64,000 bases of DNA from Arthrobacter echini (lineage in GTDB: Bacteria > Actinomycetota > Actinomycetes > Actinomycetales > Micrococcaceae). The notes under the pieces are model-generated. The model was not told the DNA's origin. It was given only the letters and a program-made list of their open reading frames with translations, and ran no database searches. Below are positions 38,795 to 48,595 of this stretch, in pieces (the stretch's first letter is position 1; the number at the start of each line of letters is the position of its first letter). A program made the position numbers and the translations under genes. Where the stretch lies: the NCBI RefSeq assembly GCF_004803505.1, contig NZ_SSWH01000004.1:186001-250000 (forward strand), given 5' to 3'.

Positions 38795-39874
38795 ATGCGC
38801 ATCTACCCGACGTTCTTCCGGATCGTCTTCTCCGGGATGGACGCCGAGAAGGCACACAGGCTCGGTTTCGCCCTCATCAGGACGGCGGACCGCACCCCGC
38901 TGGGCCGGGTGCTGCGTCGGATCTGTGCGCCGCACCCATCTCTGGCGACGACGGCGTTCGGCGTCCGGTTCCCCTCGCCGTTCGGTCTCGCCGCGGGCTT
39001 CGACAAGGCAGGCACGGGTGTCCTGTCATTGACCGCACTCGGCTTCGGCCACGTGGAGGTCGGAACGATCACCGGTCAGGCACAGCCCGGCAATCCCAGG
39101 CCACGCCTGTTCCGGCTGGTCGAGGACCGGGCAGTCATCAATCGCATGGGCTTCAACAACGACGGCGCGGCAACGGTCGCTCCGCGTCTGCGGTCGGCCC
39201 GGCTCGGGCTGCGGCGTCGCTACGCGCCGGGCCGCCGTCCTGTCGTGGGGGCCAACATCGGCAAGACCAAGGCCGTGGATCTCACGGACGCCGTCGCGGA
39301 CTACCTTGTGAGCGCGCGGGAACTGGCCCCTGTCGCGGACTACCTCGTGGTCAACGTCTCGTCACCGAATACTCCCGGCCTGCGGCTCCTGCAGGGCGTC
39401 GATCACCTCAGGCCGCTCCTGGAAGCGGTGCGCCGCACGGCCGATGACGCAGCGGGCAGGCATGTCCCGCTCCTGGTGAAGATCGCGCCGGATCTGCTGG
39501 ACAGCGACATCGACGACGTCGGATCGCTGGCGCTCGAGCTGGGCCTCGACGGCATCGTGGCGACCAACACGACGATCACGCGGGAGAATCTGAGCTCCAG
39601 CGCTGATCCTGCGGTCACCGGCGGGGTGGGCGGGCTCAGTGGTGCACCCCTGAAGGCGCGGTCCCTCGAGGTCCTCGGACGCCTGCGCTCGATCGTGGGG
39701 ACCGAGCTGACCCTCGTCTCGGTCGGCGGCGTCGAGACGGCGGGCGACGTCCTCGAACGGCTCGCCGCCGGAGCGACCCTGGTCCAGGGTTACACGGGGT
39801 TCCTCTACGAGGGACCGTTCTGGGCCCGGAGCATCAACCGCAAGCTGGTGGGCCGGGTACCCCGGTTGAGCTGA
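38795..39874 (+). CDS. pyrD: Dihydroorotate dehydrogenase, quinone-dependent (class 2)
   Basis: A 359-residue FMN enzyme oxidising dihydroorotate to orotate in pyrimidine synthesis, reducing membrane quinone. Class 2 features are the N-terminal membrane-associating helix (YPTFFRIVFSGMDAEKAHRL), FGLAAGFDKAG, NRMGFNND and the catalytic serine in NVSSPNTPGLR. LLVKIAPDL, TNTT and the FMN phosphate site VGGVETAGD/ATLVQGYTG follow. The ATG at 38795 begins at MRIYPTFF; the frame from 38711 adds a spurious leader overlapping the divergent gene. It converges with the DUF3043 gene. Confidence 0.95.
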   Translation: MRIYPTFFRIVFSGMDAEKAHRLGFALIRTADRTPLGRVLRRICAPHPSLATTAFGVRFPSPFGLAAGFDKAGTGVLSLTALGFGHVEVGTITGQAQPGNPRPRLFRLVEDRAVINRMGFNNDGAATVAPRLRSARLGLRRRYAPGRRPVVGANIGKTKAVDLTDAVADYLVSARELAPVADYLVVNVSSPNTPGLRLLQGVDHLRPLLEAVRRTADDAAGRHVPLLVKIAPDLLDSDIDDVGSLALELGLDGIVATNTTITRENLSSSADPAVTGGVGGLSGAPLKARSLEVLGRLRSIVGTELTLVSVGGVETAGDVLERLAAGATLVQGYTGFLYEGPFWARSINRKLVGRVPRLS

Positions 39875-39892
39875 TCAGCTCACGCGGGGTAC
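39857..39892. terminator. Bidirectional terminator covering both stop codons of pyrD and DUF3043
   Basis: Outer arms GTACCCCG (39857-39864) and CGGGGTAC (39885-39892) enclose a perfect 16-base palindrome TGAGCTGATCAGCTCA (39867-39882), giving one long stem-loop. The pyrD TGA (39872-39874) and the opposing gene's stop (39880-39882) both fall inside it. Confidence 0.75.
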
Positions 39893-40470
39893 TGACCCCG
39901 GCGCACCTGCGGTTTGGGCAGTCTCAACCGACGGATCTGCATGGCCCGGGTCGTCGCGTACCAGAGATCGCCCTGGTTCGGCGCGCCGAACTTCTCGGTC
40001 AGCTTCTTCCGCAGCTTCCTGCGCATCAGGAGGACGTCGAGGACCACGGCGATGATCAGCACCCAGAACGCCGTGAGGATGGCGCCCTGGACCGCCAGTG
40101 ACTGGAAGAAGCTGAGCACCACGAACACCAGCGCGGCGATCATGAGGAACTCACCGAGGTTGAAGCGCGCATCGACGAACTGGCGCACATACCGGCGCTG
40201 CGGTCCCTTGTCGCGCAGTGGCAGATAGCGCTCGTCGTCGGTATCGAGTGCCAGGCGGGTGCGGGCCCGCTCGTCACGCGCAGTACTGCGGCTCTGTTCC
40301 CGGGCGGCCTTGCGGTCGTCCGGCACGAGAGGCCGCCTGCGCGCGGCTTCCTGCACACTGCGCTTGGGAGTCGGCGCGCCCTTTCCCTGCGAACGCTGCG
40401 CCTGAGGCGCGGGCGAGGCGCTGTCGATGACGTCCTGGGCGGTGGGAGCTTCTCTGTTTCGTCCGAACAC
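39880..40470 (-). CDS. DUF3043 membrane protein
   Basis: A 196-residue protein of the actinobacterial DUF3043 family. A charged, disordered N-terminus (about 1-95, rich in Arg/Ala/Gln) contains KGAPTPKRSVQEAARRRPLV. It is followed by two membrane helices (LGEFLMIAALVFVVLSFF and ILTAFWVLIIAVVLDVLLM) and a basic C-terminus (KLRKKLTEKFG). The ATG at 40470 is the only good start. Function unknown; the conserved basic tail suggests interaction with RNA, lipid or a partner at the inner face of the membrane, which is speculative. Confidence 0.88.
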   Translation of the reverse strand: MFGRNREAPTAQDVIDSASPAPQAQRSQGKGAPTPKRSVQEAARRRPLVPDDRKAAREQSRSTARDERARTRLALDTDDERYLPLRDKGPQRRYVRQFVDARFNLGEFLMIAALVFVVLSFFQSLAVQGAILTAFWVLIIAVVLDVLLMRRKLRKKLTEKFGAPNQGDLWYATTRAMQIRRLRLPKPQVRRGQYPA

Positions 40471-40526
40471 CCTCTCAGGATACCGGCTGGGCGTGCGGAC
40501 CCGGCCCGGCTGTGTAGGGTGCTGGC

Positions 40527-41945
40527 ATGACTCATACTCCCACCGACCAGCCGATCGACCCGGACCGCACCCCGGATCTCCTGCGGAGCAGTATCGATGC
40601 CGCCTTCCCCCGCATCGTCGGGCAGCTCTCGGAGCTCGTCGCCATCCGCGGCATCGCCTGGGAGGCGTTCGACGCGCAGGAGCTCGAGGCGAGCGCCGCC
40701 GCTGTCGCCGATCTCGTCCGCGGGGTGGGCATCGAGGATGTCCGCATACTGCGTGTCGACAACGAGGGAACGCCGGGCGGCCCCGCCGTCGTCGCGCGCC
40801 GTCCCGCCGCCGCAGGTAGACCGACGGTACTGCTGTACGCGCACCACGACGTCCAGCCGCCGGGCGACGAAAGCCTGTGGGAGAGCCCTCCCTTCGAGGC
40901 GACCGAGCGCGACGGCAGGCTGTACGGTCGCGGTGCTGCCGATGACAAGGCGGGCATCATGGCGCACATCGGGGCGTTCGGGGCGCTCAGTGAGGTCCTC
41001 GGCGATTCCTTCGGGGTCGGCGTGACGCTGTTCATCGAGGGGGAGGAGGAGGCAGGGTCTCCGACCTTCCGCACATTCCTCGACACCTACCGTGACGATC
41101 TCGAGGCGGACGTGATCGTCGTCGCGGACTCCAGCAACTGGCGCGTCGGTGTACCGGCGCTGACCACGAGCCTCCGTGGTCTCGTGGACGGCACCATCGA
41201 GGTCCGGGTCCTGGAGCACGCCGTGCACTCGGGCATGTTCGGAGGCCCGGTCCTGGACGCTCCGACACTCCTGGCACGGCTCATCGCAACATTGCACGAC
41301 GACGCCGGCGATGTGGCGATCGCCGGGCTGGCAGGTCGTGATGATGCCGCGGTCGACTACCCGGAGCAGGACTACCGATCCGACGCGTCGGTGCTCGACG
41401 GCGTCCAGCTCGCCGGTACCGGCTCCATCGCCTCCCGCCTCTGGCACAAGCCCGCACTGTCCATCATCGGGATGGACATCCCGAGTGTCGCGGTGTCCTC
41501 GAACACCCTGCTGCCGCGCGCTCGCGCCAAGTTCAGTCTCCGGCTCGCGCCCGGGCAGGATCCCGGCGCCGCCATGGCTGCTGTGCGTGCCCACGTCGAG
41601 GCGCAGGCCCCGTTCGGGGCGCAGGTTCTCTTCGAACCGGGGGAGACGGGAAGCCCCTTCCGGACCGACACGACCGAGCCGGCCTCCCGTCTGGCCCTGG
41701 AATCGCTGAAGGAGGCATGGGGCGTCGAGGCCGTCGAGGCCGGGATGGGCGGATCGATCCCGTTCATCGCAGATCTCACCGAGGTGTTCCCCTCGGCGCA
41801 GATCCTGATCACCGGTGTGGAGGACCCGGACTCCAGGGCCCACAGCGCCAACGAGTCGCTCCACCTCGAGGAGTTCAAGAAGGCGATCCTGGCAGAGGCG
41901 ATCCTCCTCGCACGGATCGACGACGGGGGGCTGACGCGTCAGTAG
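40527..41945 (+). CDS. M20 family dipeptidase/deacylase
   Basis: A 472-residue zinc hydrolase of the M20 family. The first metal His-Asp pair is in LLYAHHDVQPPGDE, the bridging Asp in GRGAADDKAG, the catalytic Glu pair in EGEEEAGSP, then the dimerisation domain (EHAVHSGMFGGPV) and the C-terminal metal His in RAHSANESLHLEEF. This pattern matches ArgE/DapE/CNDP-like dipeptidases; DapE cannot be claimed. It lies 56 bases from the divergent DUF3043 start. ATG at 40527. Confidence 0.9.
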   Translation: MTHTPTDQPIDPDRTPDLLRSSIDAAFPRIVGQLSELVAIRGIAWEAFDAQELEASAAAVADLVRGVGIEDVRILRVDNEGTPGGPAVVARRPAAAGRPTVLLYAHHDVQPPGDESLWESPPFEATERDGRLYGRGAADDKAGIMAHIGAFGALSEVLGDSFGVGVTLFIEGEEEAGSPTFRTFLDTYRDDLEADVIVVADSSNWRVGVPALTTSLRGLVDGTIEVRVLEHAVHSGMFGGPVLDAPTLLARLIATLHDDAGDVAIAGLAGRDDAAVDYPEQDYRSDASVLDGVQLAGTGSIASRLWHKPALSIIGMDIPSVAVSSNTLLPRARAKFSLRLAPGQDPGAAMAAVRAHVEAQAPFGAQVLFEPGETGSPFRTDTTEPASRLALESLKEAWGVEAVEAGMGGSIPFIADLTEVFPSAQILITGVEDPDSRAHSANESLHLEEFKKAILAEAILLARIDDGGLTRQ

Positions 41946-42105
41946 CGCCTCGCGGGCCGATTCCCGGACGTGCCGGCCTCCTGGATCCGTTGTACCATCC
42001 GGTTATGCTCGGTACCGGCCGCAGCATAGAATTGAGCCACGCCGTGAGCTCCATCCCGCGGCACTCAGAACGGGCACCCGCAGAGTCCGAGCTAGGAGAA
42101 ACACC

Positions 42106-42486
42106 ATGAACACCTCGACCACCGACACCGCCTCCGCCGCCGAGTCCGCAGCTCTCGCCGCGCACGAGGTCGATCTCTCCGACGTTGCGGCCGGAAAAAT
42201 ACGCAGCCTGCTCGAGCAGGAGGGCAGAACAGATCTGCGCCTGCGCGTCGCCGTCCAGCCCGGCGGATGCTCAGGACTGATCTACCAGCTCTACTTCGAC
42301 GAGCGGGTCCTCGAGGGGGACGCCGTTCGTGACTTCGACGGCGTCGAGGTGATCGTCGACAAGATGAGCGTTCCCTATCTCTCCGGTGCGTCCATCGACT
42401 TCGAGGACACCATCTCGAAGCAGGGTTTCACGATCGACAACCCCAACGCGGGCGGCTCCTGTGCCTGCGGGGATTCCTTCCACTAG
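42106..42486 (+). CDS. erpA: Iron-sulfur cluster insertion protein (ErpA/HesB type)
   Basis: A 126-residue A-type iron-sulfur carrier. The three cluster cysteines are Cys55 in GGCSGLIY and Cys119/Cys121 in GGSCACGDSF. The N-terminal 20 residues are Thr/Ser/Ala-rich and outside the domain. AGGAGAAACACC upstream of the ATG gives a good ribosome-binding site. It precedes the cytochrome oxidase operon, with an intrinsic terminator between, so it is likely a separate unit; delivery of clusters to proteins such as the Rieske subunit is an inference from its neighbourhood. Confidence 0.93.
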   Translation: MNTSTTDTASAAESAALAAHEVDLSDVAAGKIRSLLEQEGRTDLRLRVAVQPGGCSGLIYQLYFDERVLEGDAVRDFDGVEVIVDKMSVPYLSGASIDFEDTISKQGFTIDNPNAGGSCACGDSFH

Positions 42487-42498
42487 CACGTTTCCGCG

Positions 42499-42539
42499 AA
42501 GGCCCGGAGGACGCCGAATAGGCGTGTTCCGGGCCTTTT
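42499..42539 (+). terminator. Intrinsic terminator after erpA
   Basis: AAGGCCCGGA (42499-42508) and TCCGGGCCTT (42528-42537) form a 10-bp stem with an inner ACGCC/GGCGT stem and end in TTTT (42536-42539). Confidence 0.88.
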
Positions 42540-42658
42540 GCATGTCACCGGATCGACGGTCTTACGGGTAAGCTCTACACCGAGTAGTAAAACTGGAGGT
42601 GCACCCCGGACAGCTTCCTGGGCGGGTGGCAACGCACGAAGAGAAGGAAGGTCCGTCT

Positions 42659-43528
42659 GTGATATCGCAGGACCGAACCAGTAGCAGGCGCGGCAGGATC
42701 GCAAAACTATCCGGCATCTCGCTGGTGGGTGCACTGGCGCTGACCGGATGCTCCGCAGAAGCCCAGCGGGGCTGGCTGCCCGGAGACCGGGACACCACCA
42801 ACCACACGAGTCTGGTCACCGACCTGTGGGTCAACTCCTGGATCGCGGCCACCGTCGTGGGGCTCATCACCTGGGGTCTGATCATCTGGTGCATGGTTGC
42901 GTACCGTCGTCGCAAGAACGACACGGGCTACCCGCGACAGATCAGCTACAACCTTCCCCTGGAGGTCTTCTACCTGACGATCCCGGTGTTCATGGTGCTC
43001 GTCTTCTTCTACTTCACCGAGCGGGACATCGCGACGATCGATGCGCGGGTGGACGATCCCGACGTCGTCGTGGACGTTCGCGGCAAGCAGTGGTCATGGG
43101 ACTTCAACTACGTCAATGAGAACAGGTACTCCGCCGGTGTCCAGGCCAATCTGACGGGGGAGGAGGGAGTGCCGGAGACCCTGCCGACACTGTATCTTCC
43201 GGTCAACCGGTCGGTGGAGCTCCAGCTCAATGCCCGAGACGTCCAGCACTCCTTCTTCGTGCCGGCCTTTTTGCAGAAGCGCGATCTGTACCCCGGTCGC
43301 ACCAACTACATCAACGTGACCCCGACGCAGGAGGGCACCTTCGCAGGCAAGTGCGCCGAACTGTGCGGTCAGTACCACTCGGAGATGCTGTTCAACGTCG
43401 AAGTCGTCTCGCAGGCAGAGTTCGACGCACAGATGGAGCAACTCGAGATCGGTCAACTCGGCGACGAGTACGACCGCGACTCCTACCCGGATGATGATCC
43501 CGACCTCGATACACCCAGGAGCAGCTGA
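42659..43528 (+). CDS. ctaC: Cytochrome c oxidase subunit II
   Basis: A 289-residue lipoprotein subunit of the aa3 oxidase carrying the CuA centre that takes electrons from cytochrome c. The signal peptide ends in the lipobox LALTGC (Cys31). Two membrane helices follow (about 59-80 and 103-121). The cupredoxin domain has HSFFVPAF and [12 protein letters not shown] (Cys232, Cys236, His240, Met243). A GTG start at 42659 with AAGGAAGG about eight bases upstream is chosen over ATG 42599. The C-terminus ends in an Asp-rich tail. Its TGA overlaps the ctaD ATG by one base. Confidence 0.93.
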   Translation: MISQDRTSSRRGRIAKLSGISLVGALALTGCSAEAQRGWLPGDRDTTNHTSLVTDLWVNSWIAATVVGLITWGLIIWCMVAYRRRKNDTGYPRQISYNLPLEVFYLTIPVFMVLVFFYFTERDIATIDARVDDPDVVVDVRGKQWSWDFNYVNENRYSAGVQANLTGEEGVPETLPTLYLPVNRSVELQLNARDVQHSFFVPAFLQKRDLYPGRTNYINVTPTQEGTFAGKCAELCGQYHSEMLFNVEVVSQAEFDAQMEQLEIGQLGDEYDRDSYPDDDPDLDTPRSS

Positions 43529-45255
43529 TGTCCACCTTCGAATACACCCTCGAGGAGGCCGGCACCGTAGCCGCTCCCCGTGTTGTTCCGAGGTCCAAGG
43601 GACGCATCGTCGTCAACTGGATCACCTCGACCGATCACAAGACGATCGGCTACATGTACCTGATCGCCTCGTTCATCTTCTTCTGCTTCGCCGGCGTGAT
43701 GGCACTGATCATCCGGGCCGAGCTTTTCGAACCGGGTATGCAGATCCTGCAGACCAAGGAGCAGTACAACCAGCTCTTCACGATGCACGGCACCGTGATG
43801 CTCCTGATGTTCGCCACGCCGTTGTTCGCGGGTTTCGCGAACGTGATCATGCCGCTGCAGATCGGTGCGCCCGACGTCGCCTTCCCGCGTCTGAACGCAC
43901 TGGCCTTCTGGTTCTTCCTCTTCGGCAGCACCATCGCTGTCTCCGGGTTCATCACCCCGCAGGGCGCTGCCTCCTTCGGCTGGTTCGCCTACGCACCGCT
44001 CTCCAGCACCACTTTCTCCCCGGGCATCGGTGGTGACCTGTGGGTGTTCGGGCTGGCGCTGTCAGGGTTCGGAACCATCCTCGGATCGGTCAACTTCATC
44101 ACGACGATCATCTGCCTGCGCGCGCCGGGCATGACCATGTGGCGGATGCCGATCTTCACCTGGAACACACTGATCACCGGCATCCTCGTGCTGATGGCGT
44201 TCCCCCCGCTGGCGTCGGCTCTGTTCGCCCTGGGTGCGGACCGTCGATTCGGAGCGCACATCTTCGATCCCGAGGCAGGCGGCGCCATTCTCTGGCAGCA
44301 CCTGTTCTGGTTCTTCGGCCACCCGGAGGTCTACATCATCGCGTTGCCGTTCTTCGGCATCGTGTCGGAGATCTTCCCGGTCTTCAGCCGGAAGCCCATC
44401 TTCGGGTACAAGGGCATCGTCTTCGCGACCATCGCCATCGCTGCGCTGTCCATGACGGTGTGGGCGCACCACATGTACGTCACCGGAGCCGTGCTGCTGC
44501 CGTTCTTCGCGTTCATGACCATGCTGATCGCTGTTCCCACGGGTGTGAAGTTCTTCAACTGGATCGGGACGATGTGGCGGGGCTCCATCACCTTCGAGAC
44601 GCCCATGCTGTGGAGCATTGGCTTCCTGGTGACCTTCCTCTTCGGAGGTCTTACGGGGATCATCCTGGCCTCGCCTCCGCTCGACTTCCACGTCTCGGAC
44701 ACGTACTTCGTGGTGGCCCACTTCCACTACGTGGTGTTCGGTACGGTCGTCTTCGCGATGTTCGCGGGCTTCTACTTCTGGTGGCCTAAGTTCACCGGGA
44801 AGATGCTGAACGAGCGACTCGGCAAGATCCACTTCTGGATGCTCTTCCTCGGGTTCCACGCCACCTTCCTGATCCAGCACTGGCTCGGTGTCGACGGTAT
44901 GCCCCGACGCTACGCGGACTACCTGCCGGAGGACGGCTGGACCGCCATGAACCAGTTCTCCACGGTGGGATCCTTCGTCCTCGGCGCATCGATGATCCCG
45001 TTCTTCTGGAACGTGTACATCACCTGGCGGACCGGCAAGAAGGTGGACGTCGACGATCCGTGGGGCTTCGGGGCCTCACTCGAGTGGGCAACCTCGTGCC
45101 CGCCGCCGCGCCACAACTTCACCTCACTTCCCCGGATCCGTTCCGAGCGGCCGGCGCTGGACCTCCACCATCCGGAGCTGCAGCAGACACACACCCCCGA
45201 CGAGAGTGCCGCCGGCTTCATGGGAGCGGCTGACCGACAGGACACGAACGCATGA
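43528..45255 (+). CDS. ctaD: Cytochrome c oxidase subunit I
   Basis: A 575-residue heme-copper oxidase catalytic subunit with 12 expected membrane helices. Key elements: [13 protein letters not shown] at the start, [11 protein letters not shown] (low-spin heme ligand), [14 protein letters not shown] (CuB His with cross-linked Tyr), WAHHMYV (CuB His pair) and [10 protein letters not shown] (heme a and a3 ligands). The Glu of the D-channel is not certain by eye. The 60-residue hydrophilic C-terminus ends in a His/Pro-rich tail. It is translationally coupled to ctaC and ctaF. Confidence 0.97.
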   Translation: MSTFEYTLEEAGTVAAPRVVPRSKGRIVVNWITSTDHKTIGYMYLIASFIFFCFAGVMALIIRAELFEPGMQILQTKEQYNQLFTMHGTVMLLMFATPLFAGFANVIMPLQIGAPDVAFPRLNALAFWFFLFGSTIAVSGFITPQGAASFGWFAYAPLSSTTFSPGIGGDLWVFGLALSGFGTILGSVNFITTIICLRAPGMTMWRMPIFTWNTLITGILVLMAFPPLASALFALGADRRFGAHIFDPEAGGAILWQHLFWFFGHPEVYIIALPFFGIVSEIFPVFSRKPIFGYKGIVFATIAIAALSMTVWAHHMYVTGAVLLPFFAFMTMLIAVPTGVKFFNWIGTMWRGSITFETPMLWSIGFLVTFLFGGLTGIILASPPLDFHVSDTYFVVAHFHYVVFGTVVFAMFAGFYFWWPKFTGKMLNERLGKIHFWMLFLGFHATFLIQHWLGVDGMPRRYADYLPEDGWTAMNQFSTVGSFVLGASMIPFFWNVYITWRTGKKVDVDDPWGFGASLEWATSCPPPRHNFTSLPRIRSERPALDLHHPELQQTHTPDESAAGFMGAADRQDTNA

Positions 45256-45653
45256 AGATCGAGGCCAAACTCTTCTCCCTCCTCATGCCGTTCTTCTTCC
45301 TGGTCGGCACGGTGTATGGGTTCCTCGTCGAGTGGACGGAGCCGGTGGGCTTCCTCGCTCTCTACCTGACCGGTGGTCTGGCCGGAATGATCGGCTTCTA
45401 CCTGGCCTTCACGGCCAGGCGGGTGGGGATGCGACCGGAGGATCGGCTCGACGCCGAGATCCACGAGGGATCCGGCGAGCAGGGACACTTCAGCCCCTGG
45501 AGCTGGTGGCCCCTCGTGCTGGCTCTCGCTGCAGCCACCGGATTCCTCGGAATCGCGGTCGGATTCTGGATCCTCTACATCGGGGTCGGCTTCGCGGCGA
45601 TCGCCCTCGTCGGGTGGGTCTTCGAGTACAGCCGCGGGGACCACGCCCACTAG
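45252..45653 (+). CDS. ctaF: Cytochrome c oxidase subunit IV, actinobacterial type
   Basis: A 133-residue membrane subunit with four hydrophobic segments (about 8-28, 32-52, 83-100, 103-124). The hallmark is MKIEAKLF at the start; [13 protein letters not shown] precedes the second pair of helices. It is an accessory subunit of actinobacterial aa3 oxidase in the bcc-aa3 supercomplex. The ATG overlaps the ctaD stop. A 12-bp hairpin 38 bases after its stop closes the ctaC-ctaD-ctaF unit. Confidence 0.93.
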   Translation: MKIEAKLFSLLMPFFFLVGTVYGFLVEWTEPVGFLALYLTGGLAGMIGFYLAFTARRVGMRPEDRLDAEIHEGSGEQGHFSPWSWWPLVLALAAATGFLGIAVGFWILYIGVGFAAIALVGWVFEYSRGDHAH

Positions 45654-45690
45654 GACGAGGTCAGGCACGAGCAGATCGTCAATTCGAATC

Positions 45691-45717
45691 GGGAAGCCCG
45701 CCAGCGGCGGGCTTCCC
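45691..45717 (+). terminator. Terminator of the ctaCDF operon
   Basis: GGGAAGCCCGCC (45691-45702), AGC loop, GGCGGGCTTCCC (45706-45717): a perfect 12-bp stem, with no T-run after it. Confidence 0.75.
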
Positions 45718-45785
45718 GTCGTTCGGGTACTTCGCCACCGACGCCGCCGTCCGCGGTGGTGGGAAAACCGGCGTGAGGAGTCATC

Positions 45786-46574
45786 GTGATACGGCCGCGG
45801 CCTTTCGATGCCGAGCTCCTCGACGAGGACTCCGCCGAGGCGAAGCATGTGCAGCTCCGCAAGAGTCTGAGGAGCTACGTTCAGCAGCACGGTGAGCCGG
45901 GCGCGGCGATCCCGTCCGAGCGGCAGCTGAGCGAGTATTACTCCGTGGCGCGCATGACTGTACGCCAGGCCATCGATGCGCTCGTCGCCGAGGAGATCCT
46001 GGAACGCGTCGTCGGCCTCGGCACCTTCGTGGCGCGGAGCAAGCTCGACCTCCAGATGAAGCTCACCTCCTACACCGAGGAGATGATCCGCCGCGGCATG
46101 GTGCCGGACGCCCGCGTACTCAGTTTCGAGCAGCAGGCCGCGACGCCTCTCGTCGCCAGGGAGCTGCAGATCGAGATCGGCCAGCCCGTCATACGCTTCC
46201 GCCGACAACTCCTCGCCGACGGCGAGCCCATGAGCGTCGACGAGAATTTCATTCCCGCACATCGGGTCAGAGGGATTCTCGACGATCCTCCTCCGACCTC
46301 GCTCTACAACGTGCTGAGCGAGAAGTACGGACTCGTCATGGAGTGGGGCGAGGACACCATCGAAGCCACGGCTGCCTCACCCTCCATCGCCCGGCTCCTC
46401 AACGTGGAGATGAACGCGCCGCTGCTGAGGATCCAGCGACACGCGTACGTGGCACGCACCATGATCGACTATTCCGTGTCCTACTACCGGGCGGACCGGT
46501 ACAAGCTCTGGGTGCCGCTGCAGCGTCCCGGGGTCAGGACACCCCGAGGGTACAGCTCCAAGCGCCTCGGCTGA
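45786..46574 (+). CDS. GntR family regulator with UTRA domain (HutC-like)
   Basis: A 262-residue regulator with an N-terminal winged helix (KHVQLRKSLRSYVQ, then IPSERQLSEYYSVARMTVRQAIDALVAEEIL) and a C-terminal UTRA ligand domain (SYTEEMIRRGMVPDARVL, PVIRFRRQLLADGEPMSVDENFIP, DYSVSYYRADRYKLWVPLQ). UTRA regulators often sense sugar phosphates, amino-sugar derivatives or histidine-pathway compounds; the ligand here is not evident. The GTG start has GAGGAG (45776-45781) upstream. It sits between the oxidase and bc1 operons and need not regulate either; a UTRA protein could act on the amino-sugar locus about 8 kb away, which is speculation. Confidence 0.9.
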   Translation: MIRPRPFDAELLDEDSAEAKHVQLRKSLRSYVQQHGEPGAAIPSERQLSEYYSVARMTVRQAIDALVAEEILERVVGLGTFVARSKLDLQMKLTSYTEEMIRRGMVPDARVLSFEQQAATPLVARELQIEIGQPVIRFRRQLLADGEPMSVDENFIPAHRVRGILDDPPPTSLYNVLSEKYGLVMEWGEDTIEATAASPSIARLLNVEMNAPLLRIQRHAYVARTMIDYSVSYYRADRYKLWVPLQRPGVRTPRGYSSKRLG

Positions 46575-46857
46575 GTCCGACGGCGAAGCCGAATATTCAG
46601 AAGCCACATACCGGTGGATCTCACCTCGTCACCGGCTGCCATATCGGCGACCACGAACGACCGCCGGCTGTACCCGCTTAACCAGGAGCAGGGACACCGT
46701 GGCGTCCTTCACCGGGCGAGCGGAGCGACGGGCGCGCTCCTCGGATCTCCACCGTCACGGCGCCGTGCACGAACTGCTGCGCCCAAGATCTCGAAAGGCA
46801 ATTCTGTCGTGGCGAGTGCAGGATACAACTCGGTCGATCGGGTTGACCTCCAAGCGA
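46575..46857. other. Intergenic region after the GntR gene, no convincing gene
   Basis: About 280 bases. GTG starts at 46699 and around 46808 have nearby purine-rich tracts (AGGAG; AAAGG), but neither product resembles a family, and the second, of about 23 codons, ends inside the terminator hairpin. No repeat or RNA is recognised. Confidence 0.4.
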
Positions 46858-46900
46858 ACGAGGAGGGGCCCGGGCGCTGAACGCCCGGGCCCCTCCTCGT
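46858..46900. terminator. Strong bidirectional terminator at the end of qcrB
   Basis: A 19-bp perfect stem, 46858-46876 with 46882-46900, loop CTGAA, core GAGGAGGGGCCCGGGCG. It lies 11 bases past the qcrB stop on the minus strand and also faces the GntR gene. Confidence 0.88.
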
Positions 46901-46911
46901 TGAACCGTGAA

Positions 46912-48594
46912 CTACCGGCTGGCGATGGACTCGCGATCCTTCGTACCGGCGACCTCGTCGTGATGATCGTCGTGGGAAGCGGCCAGTTCGCTGGGCCGGA
47001 CCGGAGCCACCCTGTCCTCGAAGAAGAACCGGGACAGACGGCCGTGGACCTTGTCGAGGCGGCTGACCTTCCCGTTCTCGTCCGGCGTCGGCTGCGATAC
47101 CCGGGGCGAGTCGAAGCTCGTCAGCGTGTAGAGCTTGTAATCGTCGACAGGCTCGTGGACCTCGATGAACTCGCCGTGGGGCAGACGCACAATGCGCCCG
47201 GTCTCACGACCGTGGAGGGCGATCTCGCGGTCCTTGCGCTGCAGCGCCAGGGAGATCCGGCGCGACACCATGAATCCGAGGATCGGCCCGATGATCACGA
47301 GCGCTCTCAGCCAGTACGTGACGTCGTTGAGGGACACCATGAAGTGGGTTGCGATGAGGTCGGAGCTTGCAGCCGCCCACATCACGCAGTAGAAGACCAC
47401 TCCCGCGACACCGATAGCGGTACGTGTAGGAGCGTTGCGCGGCCGGTCGAGCAGATGATGCTCACGTGTGTCCTTCGTGACCCACCCTTCGATCCAGGGC
47501 CAGGCGAACATCAGGGTGAAGAGGATGATCGCGGGTACCAGCGCCGGTATCAGTACATTGAGCGACAGTGCATTGGTTCCCCAGGGGAAGGGGATCATGA
47601 ACTCGAGGTCGAAATTCCCGAGCGTCCCGGGCATCAGGCGTAGCGCGCCGTCGACCCAGCCGATGTACCAGTCCGGTTGCGTACCGGCGGACACGGGGGA
47701 GGGGTCGTACGGCCCGTAATTCCAGATCGGGTTGATGGTGAATGCTGCCGCGATAGCGGCGAGGACGCCGAACACGATGAAGAAGAAGCCGCCGGCCTTC
47801 GCCGCGTAGACCGGGCCGACGGGGTATCCCACGACGTTCGTGTTGGTCCGTCCCGGACCGGGGTACTGCGAGTGCTTGTGCAGGACCACCAGGAACAGGT
47901 GCAGCCCGATCATCAGCAGGATGACCGCCGGCACCAGCAGGATGTGGAGGACGTAGAGTCGCCCCACGATCGCCGTACCCGGGAACTCGCCACCGAAGAG
48001 GAAGAAACTCAGGTAGGTACCGATCACGGGGATGGCCTTCATCACCCCGTCGATGATGCGCAGACCGTTGCCCGAGAGCAGATCATCAGGCAACGAGTAT
48101 CCGGTGAATCCGGCCGCCAGGCTGAGGATGAGCAGGACACAACCGATGATCCAGTTGAACTCACGGGGCTTGCGGAACGCACCTGTGAAGAAGACGCGCA
48201 GCATGTGGACAGCCACCGCGGCGACGAACAGCAGGGCCGCCCAGTGGTGTACCTGACGCATGAACAGTCCGCCGCGGACGTCGAAGGAGATGTCGAGAGT
48301 GGAGGCGTACGCCACCGACATCTCCACGCCCCGCAACGGCAAATAGCTACCGTCGTACTCCGTCTCGGCCATCGAGGGATCGTAGAAGAAGGTCAGGAAC
48401 GTGCCGGAGATGAGCAGGATGACGAACGTGTAGAGCGCCACCTCACCGAACATGAACGTCCAGTGATCGGGGAAGATCTTGCGCCCGAACTCCTTGACGA
48501 GGCTCGAGCCGCCCACGCGCGAGTCGACATAATCGGTGACCTTGCCGACGCGCGTCTTCGGCACGAAGTCTTGCGTCGCAGTTGAGCTGCTCAT
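46912..48594 (-). CDS. qcrB: Cytochrome bc1 complex cytochrome b subunit
   Basis: A 560-residue cytochrome b of the bcc complex, oxidising menaquinol and passing electrons across the membrane. It has the usual eight-plus hydrophobic helices, with heme-ligand histidines in VHHWAALLFVAAVAVHMLRVF and ILLVPAVILLMIGLHLFLVVLHKHSQYPG (given in part). The Qo-type segment (NPIWNYGPYDPS) and a long hydrophilic C-terminal extension of about 120 residues, characteristic of actinobacterial QcrB, are visible. ATG at 48594 directly follows qcrA (one base apart). Last gene of ctaE-qcrC-qcrA-qcrB. Confidence 0.95.
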   Translation of the reverse strand: MSSSTATQDFVPKTRVGKVTDYVDSRVGGSSLVKEFGRKIFPDHWTFMFGEVALYTFVILLISGTFLTFFYDPSMAETEYDGSYLPLRGVEMSVAYASTLDISFDVRGGLFMRQVHHWAALLFVAAVAVHMLRVFFTGAFRKPREFNWIIGCVLLILSLAAGFTGYSLPDDLLSGNGLRIIDGVMKAIPVIGTYLSFFLFGGEFPGTAIVGRLYVLHILLVPAVILLMIGLHLFLVVLHKHSQYPGPGRTNTNVVGYPVGPVYAAKAGGFFFIVFGVLAAIAAAFTINPIWNYGPYDPSPVSAGTQPDWYIGWVDGALRLMPGTLGNFDLEFMIPFPWGTNALSLNVLIPALVPAIILFTLMFAWPWIEGWVTKDTREHHLLDRPRNAPTRTAIGVAGVVFYCVMWAAASSDLIATHFMVSLNDVTYWLRALVIIGPILGFMVSRRISLALQRKDREIALHGRETGRIVRLPHGEFIEVHEPVDDYKLYTLTSFDSPRVSQPTPDENGKVSRLDKVHGRLSRFFFEDRVAPVRPSELAASHDDHHDEVAGTKDRESIASR

Positions 48595-48595
48595 G

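Noticed and set aside
46808-46879. Small frame (about 23 codons) with AAAGG upstream, ending inside the qcrB terminator
   Set aside because: Too short, poor spacing and its end is dictated by the hairpin; no support from any known peptide.
46699-47643. Plus-strand open frame with a GTG after AGGAG
   Set aside because: It runs through the strong terminator hairpin and then antisense to qcrB; the product is Arg/Glu-rich with no family resemblance.
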